From Parasegetibacter sp. NRK P23 (GTDB taxonomy: Bacteria > Bacteroidota > Bacteroidia > Chitinophagales > Chitinophagaceae): DNA of 64,000 bases. Of the stretch, positions 16,801 to 26,683 are shown one piece after another. The position numbers were made by a program, and so were the translations under genes. The stretch lies in the NCBI RefSeq assembly GCF_023721715.1, contig NZ_JAMDLG010000001.1, forward strand, positions 1,305,889 to 1,369,888, in the 5' to 3' direction. How positions within the stretch are numbered: the stretch's first letter is position 1; every line of letters begins with the position of its first letter. Below the pieces are notes generated by a model. The model ran no database searches. It saw nothing but the letters and a program-made list of their open reading frames with translations, and was not told where the DNA came from.

Positions 16801-19198
16801 TAATTTCAGCGAGTTGATAAGCTTCCTGTGAGCCGTTGTACCTGTTCTCCTTAAAATCATATTCCAGGTAAGCCAGCTTCGCGATGCGCTGGGCTGTCTC
16901 CAGTTGTTCGGTGTATTGCCGGAGCGCGGTTTCCAGTTTAATCCTTTCGGTGATATCCCTTGAATTGAGTACGAATCCGTCGATGGAAGGATCAGAACGC
17001 AGGTCGGTTACTACCGTTTCCAGCCAGCGGTATCCTTTGGTGGCATGCGGGTAACGGTAGGGCGAAATCGTGGTTTTCGTTCTTCCTTCGCTGATCATGG
17101 CATCAAACATCTCGCGTGTCCATTTCCTGTCGCCGGGATGGATGTGTTCGAAAACGTTCTTCCCGATATTCTCTTCCGGGTCGTTGCCCAATACGGTGAG
17201 CGCCGTGGGACTGGAATACAGCACTACTCCTTCGCTGTTGATGATCGCGATCACATCGCCGCCGCTCTGCATCAGCCCGCGGAACTTGCGTTCGCTCATC
17301 ACCAGCGCTTCTTCCGCTTTTTTCTGTTCCGTAACATCGCGCTGTGTACCCCATATTCGTTTCAGATAGCCATTTTCCACAATGCCTACAAGGGAATTCA
17401 GGAAGTACTTCCTGTTGCCGTGGCGGTCCGTTTCCACGGATTCCACGCTGTTCAACTGGAATCCGGCGCGGATGAAGTTTCTAAAATATTCGATGTTCTC
17501 GGGCTGGTCCAGGTTCACCATATCGCCGATGCTGGCGCCCAGTACGTCTTCCGCTTTTTCAAAGCCGTACATGCGGGCCATGGCGTCGTTGCATTCGGCC
17601 AGGTAGCCGGAGGCGATGCCTTGTTCGATGATGCGCATTTCCGGCCATCCGATGAACACGGGCTGCAGCATTTCAAAGCGCCAGGTGCCTTCGGAAGTTT
17701 GCCTGATGAAGGTCTTATACCTTTCTTCACTTTCACGCAAGGCGTCTTCCGTGATTTTACGGTGCGTAACATCGCTGATCACCAGTTTGATGGCGCCTAC
17801 GTGAGGGTTATCCAGCATATTGTGCGCGCGCACAAAGCACCAGAGCCAGTGGCCGTTGGCGTGTCGGATTCTTATTTCAATGGAACGCAGTTCGGGGGTT
17901 TGCAACACATCCGTTTCAAACGCGCGTTTCGCGAGGTGCAGTTCGTCGGGATGAATAAAATCAAAGCAACTCATGCCCATCAACGCCTGTTCATCGTACC
18001 CGAAAAGCGACATGGCAGAAGGCGTAACAAAACGGATAGCCGCAGCGCTGTCGATCAGCATCATCACATCCAATGAATCGGATATCATGGCGCGGAAACG
18101 CTTTTCATTGTTGGCGATGATCTCTGAGGCGGCGCGCTGTTCGGTAATGTCGTTCACCAGTATCAGCCTTGTTTCGCGCGAATGGTAGTTGAAGGGATAA
18201 GAATAGACCTCCACCTCACGGATTTCCCCTGACGCTTTCTGGTGACGGGAAGGACTTTTCCTGCCCGGCGCCTGGGGATCAAGGCTATTCATATAGTTCT
18301 GGAAGCTTTTCCTGTCTGCTTCCGGCCTGATGTCCAGCGCGGTCATCGTGGTAAAAACATCGGCGGGGAACCCATAATATTCCACGGCCTTCTTGTTCAC
18401 CTCCAGTATTTTCAACGTAGCCGCGTCGTATACCATCATGGGCATCGGGTTGTCGGTAAAGAACATCTTGTAAAGGTTCTCCGATTCACGCAATGCTTTC
18501 TGGGTAATCTTGTGCAGGCTCTGGTCCCTGACGATCATACTGCTGAAACGCTGGCCGGTAGGGTCGGAAAATATCCGGGAGGTAATTTCCGTATCCACTT
18601 TCGTTCCATCCTTATGGAGGAAAGTGATTTCACCTTTGTAATACCCCGTTTTTTCACGTATCCTTATGGCGTAATGCACCCGGCTGTCCTCCGGATCAAG
18701 GAGTTTATCCCTTCCCAGGGCAATTATTTCCGCTTCCGTGTACCCCAACATTTTACAGAAAGCCGGATTGGCCTTGAGTACACGGCCATCCGGGTGACCG
18801 AGTACAATACCATCCAGGCTGTTCATCACGATCAGTTCTCCCCCGGGAGCATTTTTTTCATTTCCCCATAGCCGCTGTCCATTCAAAATAAACTCCGTTT
18901 CTCCATCTTTCCGGGTTCTTCCGGCAATGGAAAAAAAATAATCTTCGAATACACTTCCCTGTAAGAAATGAAGATGGCATGCTTCCCGGTTACCATTTGA
19001 TCCGGCGAGTCTTGTAAGCATGGCCAGGAAAAGTGCCGCGTCACCGGGGTGAAGGCGCACGGGAATAGAGTCGCCTTCCTTCAACTGTAGTTCATCTTGC
19101 GAATACTGATCGATGAAGCGGATGTTCCCATCAATATCAGTAATGAGCATGAAGTTATTTTTGTGCTCTATCAAAGGGTTGCTCATGCTATCTTTCAT
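13814..19198 (-). CDS. Giant multi-PAS/GAF hybrid-free sensor histidine kinase
   Basis: 1794 residues with no signal peptide or membrane helix, so a cytoplasmic sensor. I count one degenerate N-terminal PAS-like domain, then PAS domains at about 125-225, 240-355, 365-485, 490-625, 635-755, 756-885, 890-1005, 1035-1155 and 1160-1270. A GAF domain follows at about 1280-1440, then another PAS at 1445-1570, a HisKA_3 helix pair with KELHDNINQILTT, and an HATPase (NNVLKHAKA, DDGVGF, GLGLSNI). Several PAC tails end in RDITE-like sequence. No receiver domain is fused. It runs directly into its response regulator. Such stacks usually integrate several redox, ligand or light inputs; none is identifiable here. 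Confidence 0.93.
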   Translation of the reverse strand: MKDSMSNPLIEHKNNFMLITDIDGNIRFIDQYSQDELQLKEGDSIPVRLHPGDAALFLAMLTRLAGSNGNREACHLHFLQGSVFEDYFFSIAGRTRKDGETEFILNGQRLWGNEKNAPGGELIVMNSLDGIVLGHPDGRVLKANPAFCKMLGYTEAEIIALGRDKLLDPEDSRVHYAIRIREKTGYYKGEITFLHKDGTKVDTEITSRIFSDPTGQRFSSMIVRDQSLHKITQKALRESENLYKMFFTDNPMPMMVYDAATLKILEVNKKAVEYYGFPADVFTTMTALDIRPEADRKSFQNYMNSLDPQAPGRKSPSRHQKASGEIREVEVYSYPFNYHSRETRLILVNDITEQRAASEIIANNEKRFRAMISDSLDVMMLIDSAAAIRFVTPSAMSLFGYDEQALMGMSCFDFIHPDELHLAKRAFETDVLQTPELRSIEIRIRHANGHWLWCFVRAHNMLDNPHVGAIKLVISDVTHRKITEDALRESEERYKTFIRQTSEGTWRFEMLQPVFIGWPEMRIIEQGIASGYLAECNDAMARMYGFEKAEDVLGASIGDMVNLDQPENIEYFRNFIRAGFQLNSVESVETDRHGNRKYFLNSLVGIVENGYLKRIWGTQRDVTEQKKAEEALVMSERKFRGLMQSGGDVIAIINSEGVVLYSSPTALTVLGNDPEENIGKNVFEHIHPGDRKWTREMFDAMISEGRTKTTISPYRYPHATKGYRWLETVVTDLRSDPSIDGFVLNSRDITERIKLETALRQYTEQLETAQRIAKLAYLEYDFKENRYNGSQEAYQLAEITDPTTELTLEYIVSFIHPSQREEIYESISRVLREGSGIQNEYRIVLPSGKQKIIAAMGTITKGVNGEYEKFNLVLQDITDMRAALVALQSSENRFRNLFDNSADGILLTIPGGAVQNANDAVCQLLGYTREEILKKKRKDIFDFTDESFHDAIRSRDMNGRYKGELRLLHKKGHTIDAEITSVHFKDVEGRSFHSTIIRDITEKKKQQRLVIESKMELQKALLELNKLLWEKEETEKRLRISERNLRAIFSSTNESFVLLDADFRVVTFNSKAINYFQTYLKAEMKEGVSYALSLPPDRRSMFMERMNYVLGGRELVYEISYEQPEETWFNVYANPVYNKRGMVEEICLTIADITHQKMAEKRIRETAENLSSIMETISDGMIILDHDWLITYVNPAAERILGIPRADMIGKKQWDVFRSAIDTPFFHHYQRVMKEKVAVQFEELYEDMNTWFEVSAYPIGEGVTIYFRDVSERRQQQMILGLEKQVLEINAVEQVTLQTTIHYFVKGLEEILFGASCMVLGLDTSGRNTRLLSAPSFPESFRKGIAGLPVHKAQTSACLAMHQKKYAVSPDIGFDPVWKEHKQLALSHGYRACRSVPVISSQDQVLGCLDVYYKQPSTPAENELSLMERAANFLRIIIENKTADERLRLSSERFNYVLKATNEAIYDWDLNTDYIYWGEGFTTLFGYEITAEQQHISFWEKCIHPEDSEEVLTSLKRFLQFEETAHWEKEYRFLKADNQYAYVMEKGFVLKDSEGKPFRMVGSIQDLTLRKQLEKELLSQELGKQKLVAQAAIDAQEKERGQIGKELHDNINQILTTTKLYLELARSDEKNRMNLISRSAQNIVDTIQEIRQLSRSLVPPSIGDLGLVASITDLIENVRITNMINIEFYPINIEEEDIEDNLKLMLFRVVQEQINNVLKHAKAKNLIIELTFDDEYVELNISDDGVGFEMQKIKRGLGLSNITSRADLFNGRVQILTSPGKGCKLNVTVPREKK

Positions 19199-19257
19199 CA
19201 GCCGGGCTTATTTTAAGCGATCCAGATTTTGCGCGTAAGATACGGGTTTTGAACACA

Positions 19258-19285
19258 GCAAAAAGCCCCCTGCAAGCAGAGGGCC
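19258..19285 (-). terminator. Terminator after the FMN reductase gene
   Basis: GCCCCCTGC at 19265-19273 pairs with GCAGAGGGC at 19276-19284 with one mismatch. The minus strand continues CTTTTTG. The surrounding gap 19199-19464 otherwise shows nothing I can support. Confidence 0.65.
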
Positions 19286-19464
19286 GGGTTCTTCCTAGGA
19301 ATCCAGTATGTTTAGAAACGCTTGTTGTTGGAAACGTAAATTTTTACACGTGTAAATGTCATACAAATAGATAATAAAAAACCATAATCTGTAAGACCGT
19401 TTCCTTATTTAAGCGTAAAATTCAGCATCCGTTAAGGGTTTTCTTCTAGCTGGATGCAGGGGAA

Positions 19465-20010
19465 CTAGCTTTTAGTGAGCGCAGTGGCCAGCCAAAGGAA
19501 CTCTTGCAGGAAAACCGAGACGCTCTTTTCGAAGTCAGGATCAGCCAAACTGCCGTCGGCATTGAACTTTTTATCTACCAGCGGCGTCACCAGCATTCTC
19601 GGAGAAGCGATCCCGAAAAGTGCGGGCACCAGTTGAAGCAGTTGCTGCGCGGCGCGCATTCCTCCCATCGCGCCATCAGAAGCCGTGGCGATACCGAATG
19701 CCTTCCGGCTGTGTTTAGGGAAATGATCGAGGAAGTTTTTCATGGTGGCCGAATAACCGCCGTTGTATTCAGGTGAAACAAGGATAAAGGCGTCTGCATT
19801 GAAAACCGCATCAACTATAGGCTGCTGCGCTTCCGGAGCCATTTCCGCATTTTTGTACACCTGCTGAATAGGCGGCAACCAGTGTTCGCGCATATCGATA
19901 TAGGTGATGTTGTGGTCCGTTTCATTTTTTAACCTGTTGAGCAGGTGAATGGCTACCCGTTGGGTAACGCTTTGCTGCCGTGGACTGCCCGAAATGAGTA
20001 CTATATTCAT
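19465..20010 (-). CDS. NADPH-dependent FMN reductase / flavodoxin-fold oxidoreductase
   Basis: 181 residues from the ATG at 20010; the longer frame runs through the upstream terminator and is rejected. The flavodoxin-like fold is seen in MNIVLISGSPRQQSVTQR, the FMN phosphate loop. FILVSPEYNGGYSATMKNFLDHFP is the signature of the NADPH-dependent FMN reductase family (chromate/azo reductase relatives). It probably reduces quinones or flavins in the cytoplasm. It stands alone between terminators. Confidence 0.88.
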   Translation of the reverse strand: MNIVLISGSPRQQSVTQRVAIHLLNRLKNETDHNITYIDMREHWLPPIQQVYKNAEMAPEAQQPIVDAVFNADAFILVSPEYNGGYSATMKNFLDHFPKHSRKAFGIATASDGAMGGMRAAQQLLQLVPALFGIASPRMLVTPLVDKKFNADGSLADPDFEKSVSVFLQEFLWLATALTKS

Positions 20011-20065
20011 AATTATGTTTTTTAAGCTGAAGCGGAACACCGCAAGTTTACACGCTATCATCCAA

Positions 20066-20093
20066 TAAAAAAAGCGTTCCACCGGGGAACGCC
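20066..20093 (-). terminator. Terminator after the SurA-like isomerase gene
   Basis: GCGTTCC at 20074-20080 pairs with GGAACGC at 20086-20092 and is followed on the minus strand by seven T. Confidence 0.85.
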
Positions 20094-20118
20094 TGTACAA
20101 TTCGTATTCCTTTTAGTA

Positions 20119-21462
20119 TCAATTCGCCTTGCTGATCACGGCTTCTTTGATCCAGGGTGCCAGTTCGGGACATCCGCTGTAGCTTTCATCGATCATGATG
20201 TAGAAATCCGGGATCCGGGTATTGAACCATTTTTCCAGCACTTCAAATTCTTTCTCCTTCTTGGCCATTTCAGCGATCTTGTTGTAATCGTCTTTCATGT
20301 TCATGCGGTGCGGTTCCGTTTTGGAGCGGATGTACACGATACGCACACCCTGCTTTTCACGTTCGTCTTTAAAAGGAAGTGGCTGGGAAAACTCACCGAT
20401 CTTCAACTGGCTCAATCTTTTTACCAGGTCCTTATCCATCTGATCGATGGTCACCACGCGGAGACCGCCGGTATTGAACTTACCGAATTCATCGTCGCTG
20501 TACAAGGCAACGGCCCTGCCGAAATCGATGGTACCCGCGATAAGTTTAGCGCGCACCGAATCAAGCTTCACGATGGCCTCATCAATTTCTGTTTGTGTGA
20601 CCTGCGGAATTTTCAGGATGTGGCGCACCAGCGCGTCGTCTCCGGAACGGCTGATCAGTTGAATGATATGGAACCCGAACTTGGATTTGATTACGGGAGA
20701 AATCTGCCCTTCCTTCAGGCGGAAAGCGGCTGCTTTAAAAGTGGGGTCCCAGATCTGTTCGGTTCTGTTCAGCAACAAAGTACCCCCCTGTTGCTGGGTG
20801 CCTTTATCATCTGAATACAGATCGGCCAGGTTCTCGAACTTACGGGAGCCCGATTCCACCTGCTTTTTGAAACCGTTCAGTTCTTCGATGGCGAGCAGTT
20901 CAATGTCCCTTGATGCCTTGGGATACACCATGATTTCACCCAGTTCGTACTCTGATTCGAAGAACTGAAGGCTATCTTTTGGAATTTTCTCAAAGAATTC
21001 TTTCACTTCAGCGGGCGTAACTTTCACGCCGCTGATCAGTTTATCGCGCATTTGTTCCGCCAGCAATCCTTCCCGGATGGGCAGGCGGAAATCTTCCTTT
21101 ATCTGGTAAACTGTACGTTGTGCCACCTGTTCCAGCGCGTCTTTGGAGCCGTACATCCGGATAAATTCCCGGATTTTCAGGTCGAGCCTGGCTTCCACGT
21201 CGTCATCTGTGAGGGGAAGCGAATCCTTTTCTGCCTGAAGCACCAGCGCTTTGGTAGCAAGCGCCTGTTGAAGCATGCCGCATTCGGAACCTTTCGGTAT
21301 CTCGACACCTCTGCGTTTCGCGTCGTTGATCTCGTTCATGATATCGGAATTGAGGACGATCTTGTCGCCCACGATGCCGATGATTTTATCTGCCACCATT
21401 TTCTGTTGGGCAAAAGCGGTAAAGGAGCCGGCCATGAGGGCCAGGGTGAGCAATTTCTTCAT
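20119..21462 (-). CDS. surA: SurA-like periplasmic peptidyl-prolyl isomerase / chaperone
   Basis: 447 residues. A signal peptide (MKKLLTLALMAGSFTAFAQQ) directs it to the periplasm. The N-terminal chaperone part follows SurA (VADKIIGIVGDKIVLNSDI). Two parvulin-type domains follow: one around residues 170-290 with the FHIIQLISR core, and a weaker one around 290-390. SurA-type proteins escort outer-membrane beta-barrels to the assembly machinery, which suits a genome rich in SusC-type receptors. A near-consensus -7 box (minus strand TATCTTTA at 21486-21493) lies 24 bases before the ATG. Confidence 0.87.
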   Translation of the reverse strand: MKKLLTLALMAGSFTAFAQQKMVADKIIGIVGDKIVLNSDIMNEINDAKRRGVEIPKGSECGMLQQALATKALVLQAEKDSLPLTDDDVEARLDLKIREFIRMYGSKDALEQVAQRTVYQIKEDFRLPIREGLLAEQMRDKLISGVKVTPAEVKEFFEKIPKDSLQFFESEYELGEIMVYPKASRDIELLAIEELNGFKKQVESGSRKFENLADLYSDDKGTQQQGGTLLLNRTEQIWDPTFKAAAFRLKEGQISPVIKSKFGFHIIQLISRSGDDALVRHILKIPQVTQTEIDEAIVKLDSVRAKLIAGTIDFGRAVALYSDDEFGKFNTGGLRVVTIDQMDKDLVKRLSQLKIGEFSQPLPFKDEREKQGVRIVYIRSKTEPHRMNMKDDYNKIAEMAKKEKEFEVLEKWFNTRIPDFYIMIDESYSGCPELAPWIKEAVISKAN

Positions 21463-21599
21463 TCAAACAGTGTTTCTGTATCGTGTAAAGATACCTTGTT
21501 ATTTGATAGGGGAAGCAGGCGGGGTTGTTTTAACAATAATTTTGTGGGGAGGTTCCCGCAAAGGGCGTGACTGCCTTTTGTCACGCAAAGAGCACACTG

Positions 21600-21745
21600 C
21601 TTCGTTCCTCGCAGACGCAAAGCGTTGTTGTCTTTCAAAATGAATCGCTCCGTTGAGTCGTAGCGGCGTTGCGTGCAAAAGTAAAGGAGCAAAAACGCCG
21701 GAATATCAACCATTCCTTGCGTCCTTGCTCCTGCGAGGAACGAAG
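21600..21745. repeat. Inverted repeat in the surA-infB intergenic region
   Basis: CTTCGTTCCTCGCA at 21600-21613 is matched exactly in inverted orientation by TGCGAGGAACGAAG at 21732-21745, with partly matching GCAA-rich flanks. The interval is rich in CGCAAAG-like words. The 309-base gap 21463-21771 holds no gene I can support. It shares a 17-base word with the gap at 27734-28059. Confidence 0.7.
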
Positions 21746-21771
21746 CACTCGCGTTCCTTGCGTAAAATAAC

Positions 21772-24700
21772 TTACAGCGTACGCTTCACCTCTTCCATCT
21801 CGAACACTTCCACGATATCGCCGGGGCGGATATCATTATAGTTCCGGAATGTAAGACCGCACTCCATGTGCGTGGACACTTCCTTCACATCGTCTTTGAA
21901 GCGTTTGAGTGATCCCAGTTCCGCGGAAGCGCCTTCGCCCGTCGGGTACACCACGATACCATCTCGGATCAGGCGCACTTTGGAGTTCCGGAATATCTTC
22001 CCTTCGAGTACATAACAACCTGCAACGGTGGCTTTGTCGAACTTGTACACTTCGCGCACTTCCACGTTGGCGGTGATTTTCTCCTGTATTTTCGGTTCCA
22101 GCATCCCTTCCATCGCGGATTTGATTTCTTCGATGGCGGTGTAGATGATAGAGTACAGTTTGATTTCCACGCCTTCTGTTTCGGCCAGTTTGTTGGCCTG
22201 GGAAGAAGGACGTACGTTAAATCCGATCAGGATGGCGTCGGAAGCGGCGGACAGGAGTACGTCGGACTCGGTGATCTGACCTACGCCCTTGTGCACCACG
22301 CGCACCTGTATTTCTTCCGTGGATAATTTCTGAAGTGAATCGGTAAGGGCTTCCACGGAACCATCCACGTCACCTTTGATGATGAGGTTAAGTTCCTTGA
22401 AGTTCCCGAGTGCCAGACGGCGACCGATTTCATCGAGGGTGATGTGTTTTTTGGTACGCATACCCTGTTCGCGGAGGATAGAAGCACGGCGGGTGGCCAC
22501 TTCTTTCGCTTCGCTTTCATCCTGGTACACCTTAAACTTCTCACCAGCCTGAGGCGCGCCGTTCAAACCAAGCACAAGTACCGGTGTGGCTGGCGGCGCT
22601 TTTTCGATGCGCTGGTTCCTTTCGTTGAACATCGCTTTCACCTTACCAAAGTACTGACCGGATACAACGGTATCGCCCATGTTCAGAGTACCATTCAGTA
22701 CCAGCACGGTGGCAACATAACCACGTCCTTTATCCAGCGATGCTTCGATGATGGTACCGGTGGCTTCTCTTTCAGGATTGGCCTTCAGTTCCAGCAATTC
22801 GGCTTCCAGCAATATTTTTTCGAGGAGGAGGTCCACATTCAAACCTTGTTTCGCGGAGAGTTCCTGCGACTGGAACTTACCACCCCACTCTTCCACCAGC
22901 AGGTTCATACCGGCCAGTTGTTCGTATATTTTTTGCGGATTGGCGCCATCCTTATCGATCTTGTTGATGGCGAAGATCATGGGAACACCGGCGGCCTGTG
23001 CGTGGGAGATGGCCTCTTTTGTCTGGGGCATCACCGCGTCATCCGCGGCCACTACGATTACCGCGATATCCGTTACTTTGGCACCACGGGCACGCATGGC
23101 CGTAAAGGCTTCGTGACCGGGCGTATCCAGGAAAGTGATGTGTTTTCCGTTGGGCAGGGTCACCTCGTAGGCACCGATGTGCTGCGTGATACCACCGGCC
23201 TCACCGGCAATTACGTTGGCTTTCCGGATATAATCGAGCAAGGAGGTTTTACCGTGGTCAACGTGTCCCATGATGGTCACGATGGGTGCGCGGGACTGAA
23301 GGTCTTCCGCGTCGTCCACTTCTTCTTCTTCCTCCATTTCCATTTGTTCGTCCATGCCGATGAATTCCACTTCGAAGCCGAATTCACTGGCCACGAGTTC
23401 AATTACTTCCGCATCGAGACGCTGGTTGATGGACACCATGATACCGAGGCCCATACATTTACCGATCACTTCGGCGAAGCTTACATCCATCAGGTTGGCG
23501 AGTTCGCTTACGCTGATGAATTCGGTCACCTGGAGCTTGTTGTCCTCCATACCGTGTTCACCCATCTGTTCGGCCATGTGCTCGCGTTTTTCGCGGCGGT
23601 ATTTGGCTTTGGAACCTTTTCCACTGCGGCTTCCTCCGGCCAGTTTGGCCTGGGTTTGCCGTATTTTTTCCTGAATTTCTTTTTGATCTATTTCGCGGTC
23701 GGCCGGTGTGGCTGGTCCTCTTCTGTTTTGTCCGCCACCTTGCTGACCGGGACGGTTATTCGGACCTCTGTTCTGTCCTCCGCCTTGTCCGGCACGCTGG
23801 ATGGTTGGGCGCGGACCCGTTCTTCCCTGCTGCTGGCCACCTTGCTGACCGCCTTGTCCCTGTTGTCCGGCAGGACGGCTTGGCGCATCGCCTTTCTTCT
23901 CAATGGGAATACGCTTGCGTTTGCGTTTTTCGTCTTTGGCCGCCGGCTTCGGACGGGTATCACTGTCAACGGGGAGTTCAATTTTGCCCAGGATCTTAGG
24001 TCCTTCCAGGCGTTGCGCCCTGATATTTTCGATCACGGGTTCGCCTGTTTCCTGCACTTCTTCCTGTGCGGCGGCAGGCGCCTGTGCCACAGGTTCCTCT
24101 GCCTTCACTTCAGCTACGGGTTCAGGTGTTGTTTCCTGCACGGGCGCTGGTTCTGGCTCGCTTACTGGTTCCGCTGCGGGCATTTGTGGCGCCGGCTCTT
24201 CGGCTACAACAGGCGCAGGAGCTTCCTGCACTTCTTCCACCGGAGCGGGAGCTTCTTTCGGCTCTTCTTCTTTCTTTACCACCTTTTTGGGGCGGGTGGA
24301 AGAATCTATCGCAGACAGGTCTATTTTATCCAGCACTTTAGGCCCTTCCAGTTCGGGCGCTTCAATCTTCACCACTTCAGGGGCAGGCGCTTCCTCCTTC
24401 GGCTCCTCCTTAAATACGGGAGCGGGGGCGGGCGCTTCTTCCACTTCAGCAACCTGGGCAGCTTCTTCAGCGGCTTCCTCCTCTTTCCTGGCAGCGGCTT
24501 TTTTATCTGCGGCCGCTTTGGCAGCGGCTTCTTCCTCTTCTTTCTTTTTCCTGGCATCACCTGCGCCGCCCTTCGGCAGGTCGATCTGGTCGCTCTTCAA
24601 TTTGGCGACCTTATCGCCCTGAAACTCCTGTTGCAAAGAACGGTACATTTCCTCCGTTAACTTCGACGTGGGTTTCAGGTCGTCCCTGCTGAATCCTTTA

Positions 24701-24786
24701 CTTTCCAAAAAGTCCACTATGGTATCTTTACCAACATTGAACTCTTTGGCAGCAGCCATTAGGCGTGGTGTTGTAACTTCTGACAT
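21772..24786 (-). CDS. infB: Translation initiation factor IF-2
   Basis: 1004 residues. A short N-terminal IF2_N domain ([21 protein letters not shown]) is followed by a long Ala/Pro/Glu-rich low-complexity stretch (about 80-270). A glycine/glutamine/arginine-rich segment (about 300-360) comes next, then the second IF2_N domain, the GTPase domain with G1 [17 protein letters not shown] and NKIDK, and the beta-barrel and fMet-tRNA binding C-terminal domains. It positions initiator tRNA on the 30S subunit. It is the last gene of rimP-nusA-infB, 116 bases after nusA. A long minus-to-plus shadow frame inside it is a by-product of its biased composition. Confidence 0.97.
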   Translation of the reverse strand: MSEVTTPRLMAAAKEFNVGKDTIVDFLESKGFSRDDLKPTSKLTEEMYRSLQQEFQGDKVAKLKSDQIDLPKGGAGDARKKKEEEEAAAKAAADKKAAARKEEEAAEEAAQVAEVEEAPAPAPVFKEEPKEEAPAPEVVKIEAPELEGPKVLDKIDLSAIDSSTRPKKVVKKEEEPKEAPAPVEEVQEAPAPVVAEEPAPQMPAAEPVSEPEPAPVQETTPEPVAEVKAEEPVAQAPAAAQEEVQETGEPVIENIRAQRLEGPKILGKIELPVDSDTRPKPAAKDEKRKRKRIPIEKKGDAPSRPAGQQGQGGQQGGQQQGRTGPRPTIQRAGQGGGQNRGPNNRPGQQGGGQNRRGPATPADREIDQKEIQEKIRQTQAKLAGGSRSGKGSKAKYRREKREHMAEQMGEHGMEDNKLQVTEFISVSELANLMDVSFAEVIGKCMGLGIMVSINQRLDAEVIELVASEFGFEVEFIGMDEQMEMEEEEEVDDAEDLQSRAPIVTIMGHVDHGKTSLLDYIRKANVIAGEAGGITQHIGAYEVTLPNGKHITFLDTPGHEAFTAMRARGAKVTDIAVIVVAADDAVMPQTKEAISHAQAAGVPMIFAINKIDKDGANPQKIYEQLAGMNLLVEEWGGKFQSQELSAKQGLNVDLLLEKILLEAELLELKANPEREATGTIIEASLDKGRGYVATVLVLNGTLNMGDTVVSGQYFGKVKAMFNERNQRIEKAPPATPVLVLGLNGAPQAGEKFKVYQDESEAKEVATRRASILREQGMRTKKHITLDEIGRRLALGNFKELNLIIKGDVDGSVEALTDSLQKLSTEEIQVRVVHKGVGQITESDVLLSAASDAILIGFNVRPSSQANKLAETEGVEIKLYSIIYTAIEEIKSAMEGMLEPKIQEKITANVEVREVYKFDKATVAGCYVLEGKIFRNSKVRLIRDGIVVYPTGEGASAELGSLKRFKDDVKEVSTHMECGLTFRNYNDIRPGDIVEVFEMEEVKRTL

Positions 24787-24902
24787 TCGCGTTTATTTTT
24801 CCACTGATCGCGACCGGTAGCGCGATCCTCTTTTTAGTTTCCGGTTATAGAGTATCTCACCTGCGTGAGTGCTGCATCTCCGCAAAAATAGGGCTGCAAC
24901 AA

Positions 24903-26150
24903 TTATTCCTTGTCCATTTCTTCCTGGAGCACGCGACGCACATCATCAATGGTCACTCTTTCCAGGTCGGTACGACGTTCCAGTTCATCTGCTGTAAGTT
25001 GCAGTACGCTTCTTGCCGTATCGCAACCCACACGTTTGAGTTCGTCGATGATCCATGTTTCGATCTCATCGCTGAATTCATCCAGGTTCACGTCGAATTC
25101 TTCTTCTTCTCCCTCGTTATCGCGGTACACATCTATATTAAGTCCTGTCAGTTCACAGGCCAGTTTGATGTTCACGCCTTTTCTTCCGATGGCGAGTGAA
25201 ACCTGGTCGGGTTTGAGGTAAACATCGGCATGGTGTTTCTCCTGGTCGATGTCCATATAACTGATCTTGGCGGGCGTGAGCGAGCGTTGGATCAGCAGTT
25301 GTGTATTGGCGGTCCAGTTGATCACATCAATGTTCTCGTTCTTCAGTTCGCGCACGATACCGTGGATACGACTACCTTTCATCCCTACGCAGGCGCCCAC
25401 CGGATCGATCCTGTCGTCGAAGGATTCCACGGCCACTTTGGCCCTTTCACCTGGTTCACGAACGATTTTGCGGATCACGATAAGACCGTCGAAGATTTCC
25501 GGCACCTCAATTTCCAGCAATTTAGCAAGGAAAGACGGATGTGTGCGGGAAAGAATGATTACGGGCGAGTTATTTTTCAGTTCCACCTTTTTTACCACGG
25601 CGCGAACGTTCTCTCCTTTTTTGAAATAATCGGAAGGAATCTGCTCTGATTTAGGCAGGATAAGTTCGTTGCCTTCCTCGTCCAGCAGGAGGATTTCCTT
25701 TTTCCAAACCTGGTACACTTCGGCGGAGATGATTTCTCCCACCCTGTCACCATATTTTTTAACGAGTACATTCTTTTTCAGGTCGCTGATGCGGCTGGCA
25801 AGGGTTTGTTTCGCGGCCAGGATGGCGCGGCGGCCGAAGTCCATGATGTCCACCTCCTCGTAAAGTTCTTCCCCTACTTCAAAGTCGGGTTCGATCTTCA
25901 CGGCATCGCTGTAGGCGATTTCCGCCAGGGGGTCTTCAACGGCTCCGTCGTCCACGATCATACGGCGACGTACAATTTCCAGGTCGCCCTTTTCGGCGTT
26001 CACGATCACGTCGAAGTTCTCGTCACTGCCATACTTCTTCCGGAGCAGCGTTTTGAACACATCCTCCACCACTTTCATCATCGTAGGGCGGTCGATGTTT
26101 TCCGCCTCTTTAAAATCCTGGAATGCTTCGATCAGGTTAATACTTGCCAT
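24903..26150 (-). CDS. nusA: Transcription termination/antitermination factor NusA
   Basis: 415 residues, the usual length for the Bacteroidota form. The N-terminal RNA-polymerase-binding domain (1-125) is followed by an S1 domain (VGEIISAEVYQVWK onwards) and two KH domains (with VGACVGMKGSRI and SLAIGRKGVNIKLA). A short acidic C-terminal tail carries one helix-hairpin-like segment (LTADELERRTDLE). It binds RNA polymerase and nascent RNA to modulate pausing and termination. It begins 26 bases after rimP. Confidence 0.96.
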   Translation of the reverse strand: MASINLIEAFQDFKEAENIDRPTMMKVVEDVFKTLLRKKYGSDENFDVIVNAEKGDLEIVRRRMIVDDGAVEDPLAEIAYSDAVKIEPDFEVGEELYEEVDIMDFGRRAILAAKQTLASRISDLKKNVLVKKYGDRVGEIISAEVYQVWKKEILLLDEEGNELILPKSEQIPSDYFKKGENVRAVVKKVELKNNSPVIILSRTHPSFLAKLLEIEVPEIFDGLIVIRKIVREPGERAKVAVESFDDRIDPVGACVGMKGSRIHGIVRELKNENIDVINWTANTQLLIQRSLTPAKISYMDIDQEKHHADVYLKPDQVSLAIGRKGVNIKLACELTGLNIDVYRDNEGEEEEFDVNLDEFSDEIETWIIDELKRVGCDTARSVLQLTADELERRTDLERVTIDDVRRVLQEEMDKE

Positions 26151-26176
26151 AGCACTTTACATTTAGAACCAGTGTA

Positions 26177-26647
26177 TTAGAACACGATTTGAATTTTTGT
26201 TTGTTTGATATGCTCGAAAAGGAGCGCGTGGCTCACCACTTCTTTTTTCTTGTTTTTTCCTTTTTCTTCCTCCACCACGATGCCTTCTTCGGTAACTTCC
26301 GTGAGTTTTCCTTCTTTCTGTGTACCGTCTTTCAGCACCACTTCCACGTGTCGCCCGATATTCTTCCTGTATTGACGGAGCAGTTTCAACGGCTCACTCA
26401 ATCCCGGAGAGGATACTTCCAGGGAAAAATCGCCATCAGGATAGAGTGCGGATTCTTCCATCATTTTATAGAGCGCCCTGTTGTAGGTAACACATTTTGC
26501 GATGGAAATGCCCGAGTCGGCATCCAGGAAAACCTTCACATTATTGGTGGGTTTGATGCGGATTTCCACGAGAAAGCAATCCGGGTCTTCGGCCAGGAGT
26601 TGCGTCACCATCTGTTCAATTGCCTGAATCTGTACTTCGTTTGCCAT
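26177..26647 (-). CDS. rimP: Ribosome maturation factor RimP
   Basis: 156 residues from the ATG at 26647; the open frame extends upstream through the leader hairpin, which is not coding. The two-domain RimP layout is present: an N-terminal alpha/beta domain with FLVEIRIKPTNNVKVFLDAD, then the SLEVSSPGLSEPLK motif, then an Sm-like C-terminal barrel ending in a lysine-rich tail. It assists 30S subunit maturation. It is the first gene of the rimP-nusA-infB operon, a conserved order. Confidence 0.94.
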   Translation of the reverse strand: MANEVQIQAIEQMVTQLLAEDPDCFLVEIRIKPTNNVKVFLDADSGISIAKCVTYNRALYKMMEESALYPDGDFSLEVSSPGLSEPLKLLRQYRKNIGRHVEVVLKDGTQKEGKLTEVTEEGIVVEEEKGKNKKKEVVSHALLFEHIKQTKIQIVF

Positions 26648-26683
26648 AAAAAAAACCGTCCGTTTGTCCACTGGTAGGAAATA

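Noticed and set aside
17045-18076. 343-codon plus-strand frame inside the giant kinase
   Set aside because: Antisense to clear PAS domains; no recognised domain or start context.
22444-24660. 738-codon plus-strand frame opposite infB
   Set aside because: Rich in Phe/His/Arg/Gly runs that mirror the Glu/Ala/Lys/Gln-rich IF-2 N-terminus on the other strand; IF-2 is certain, so this is a shadow.
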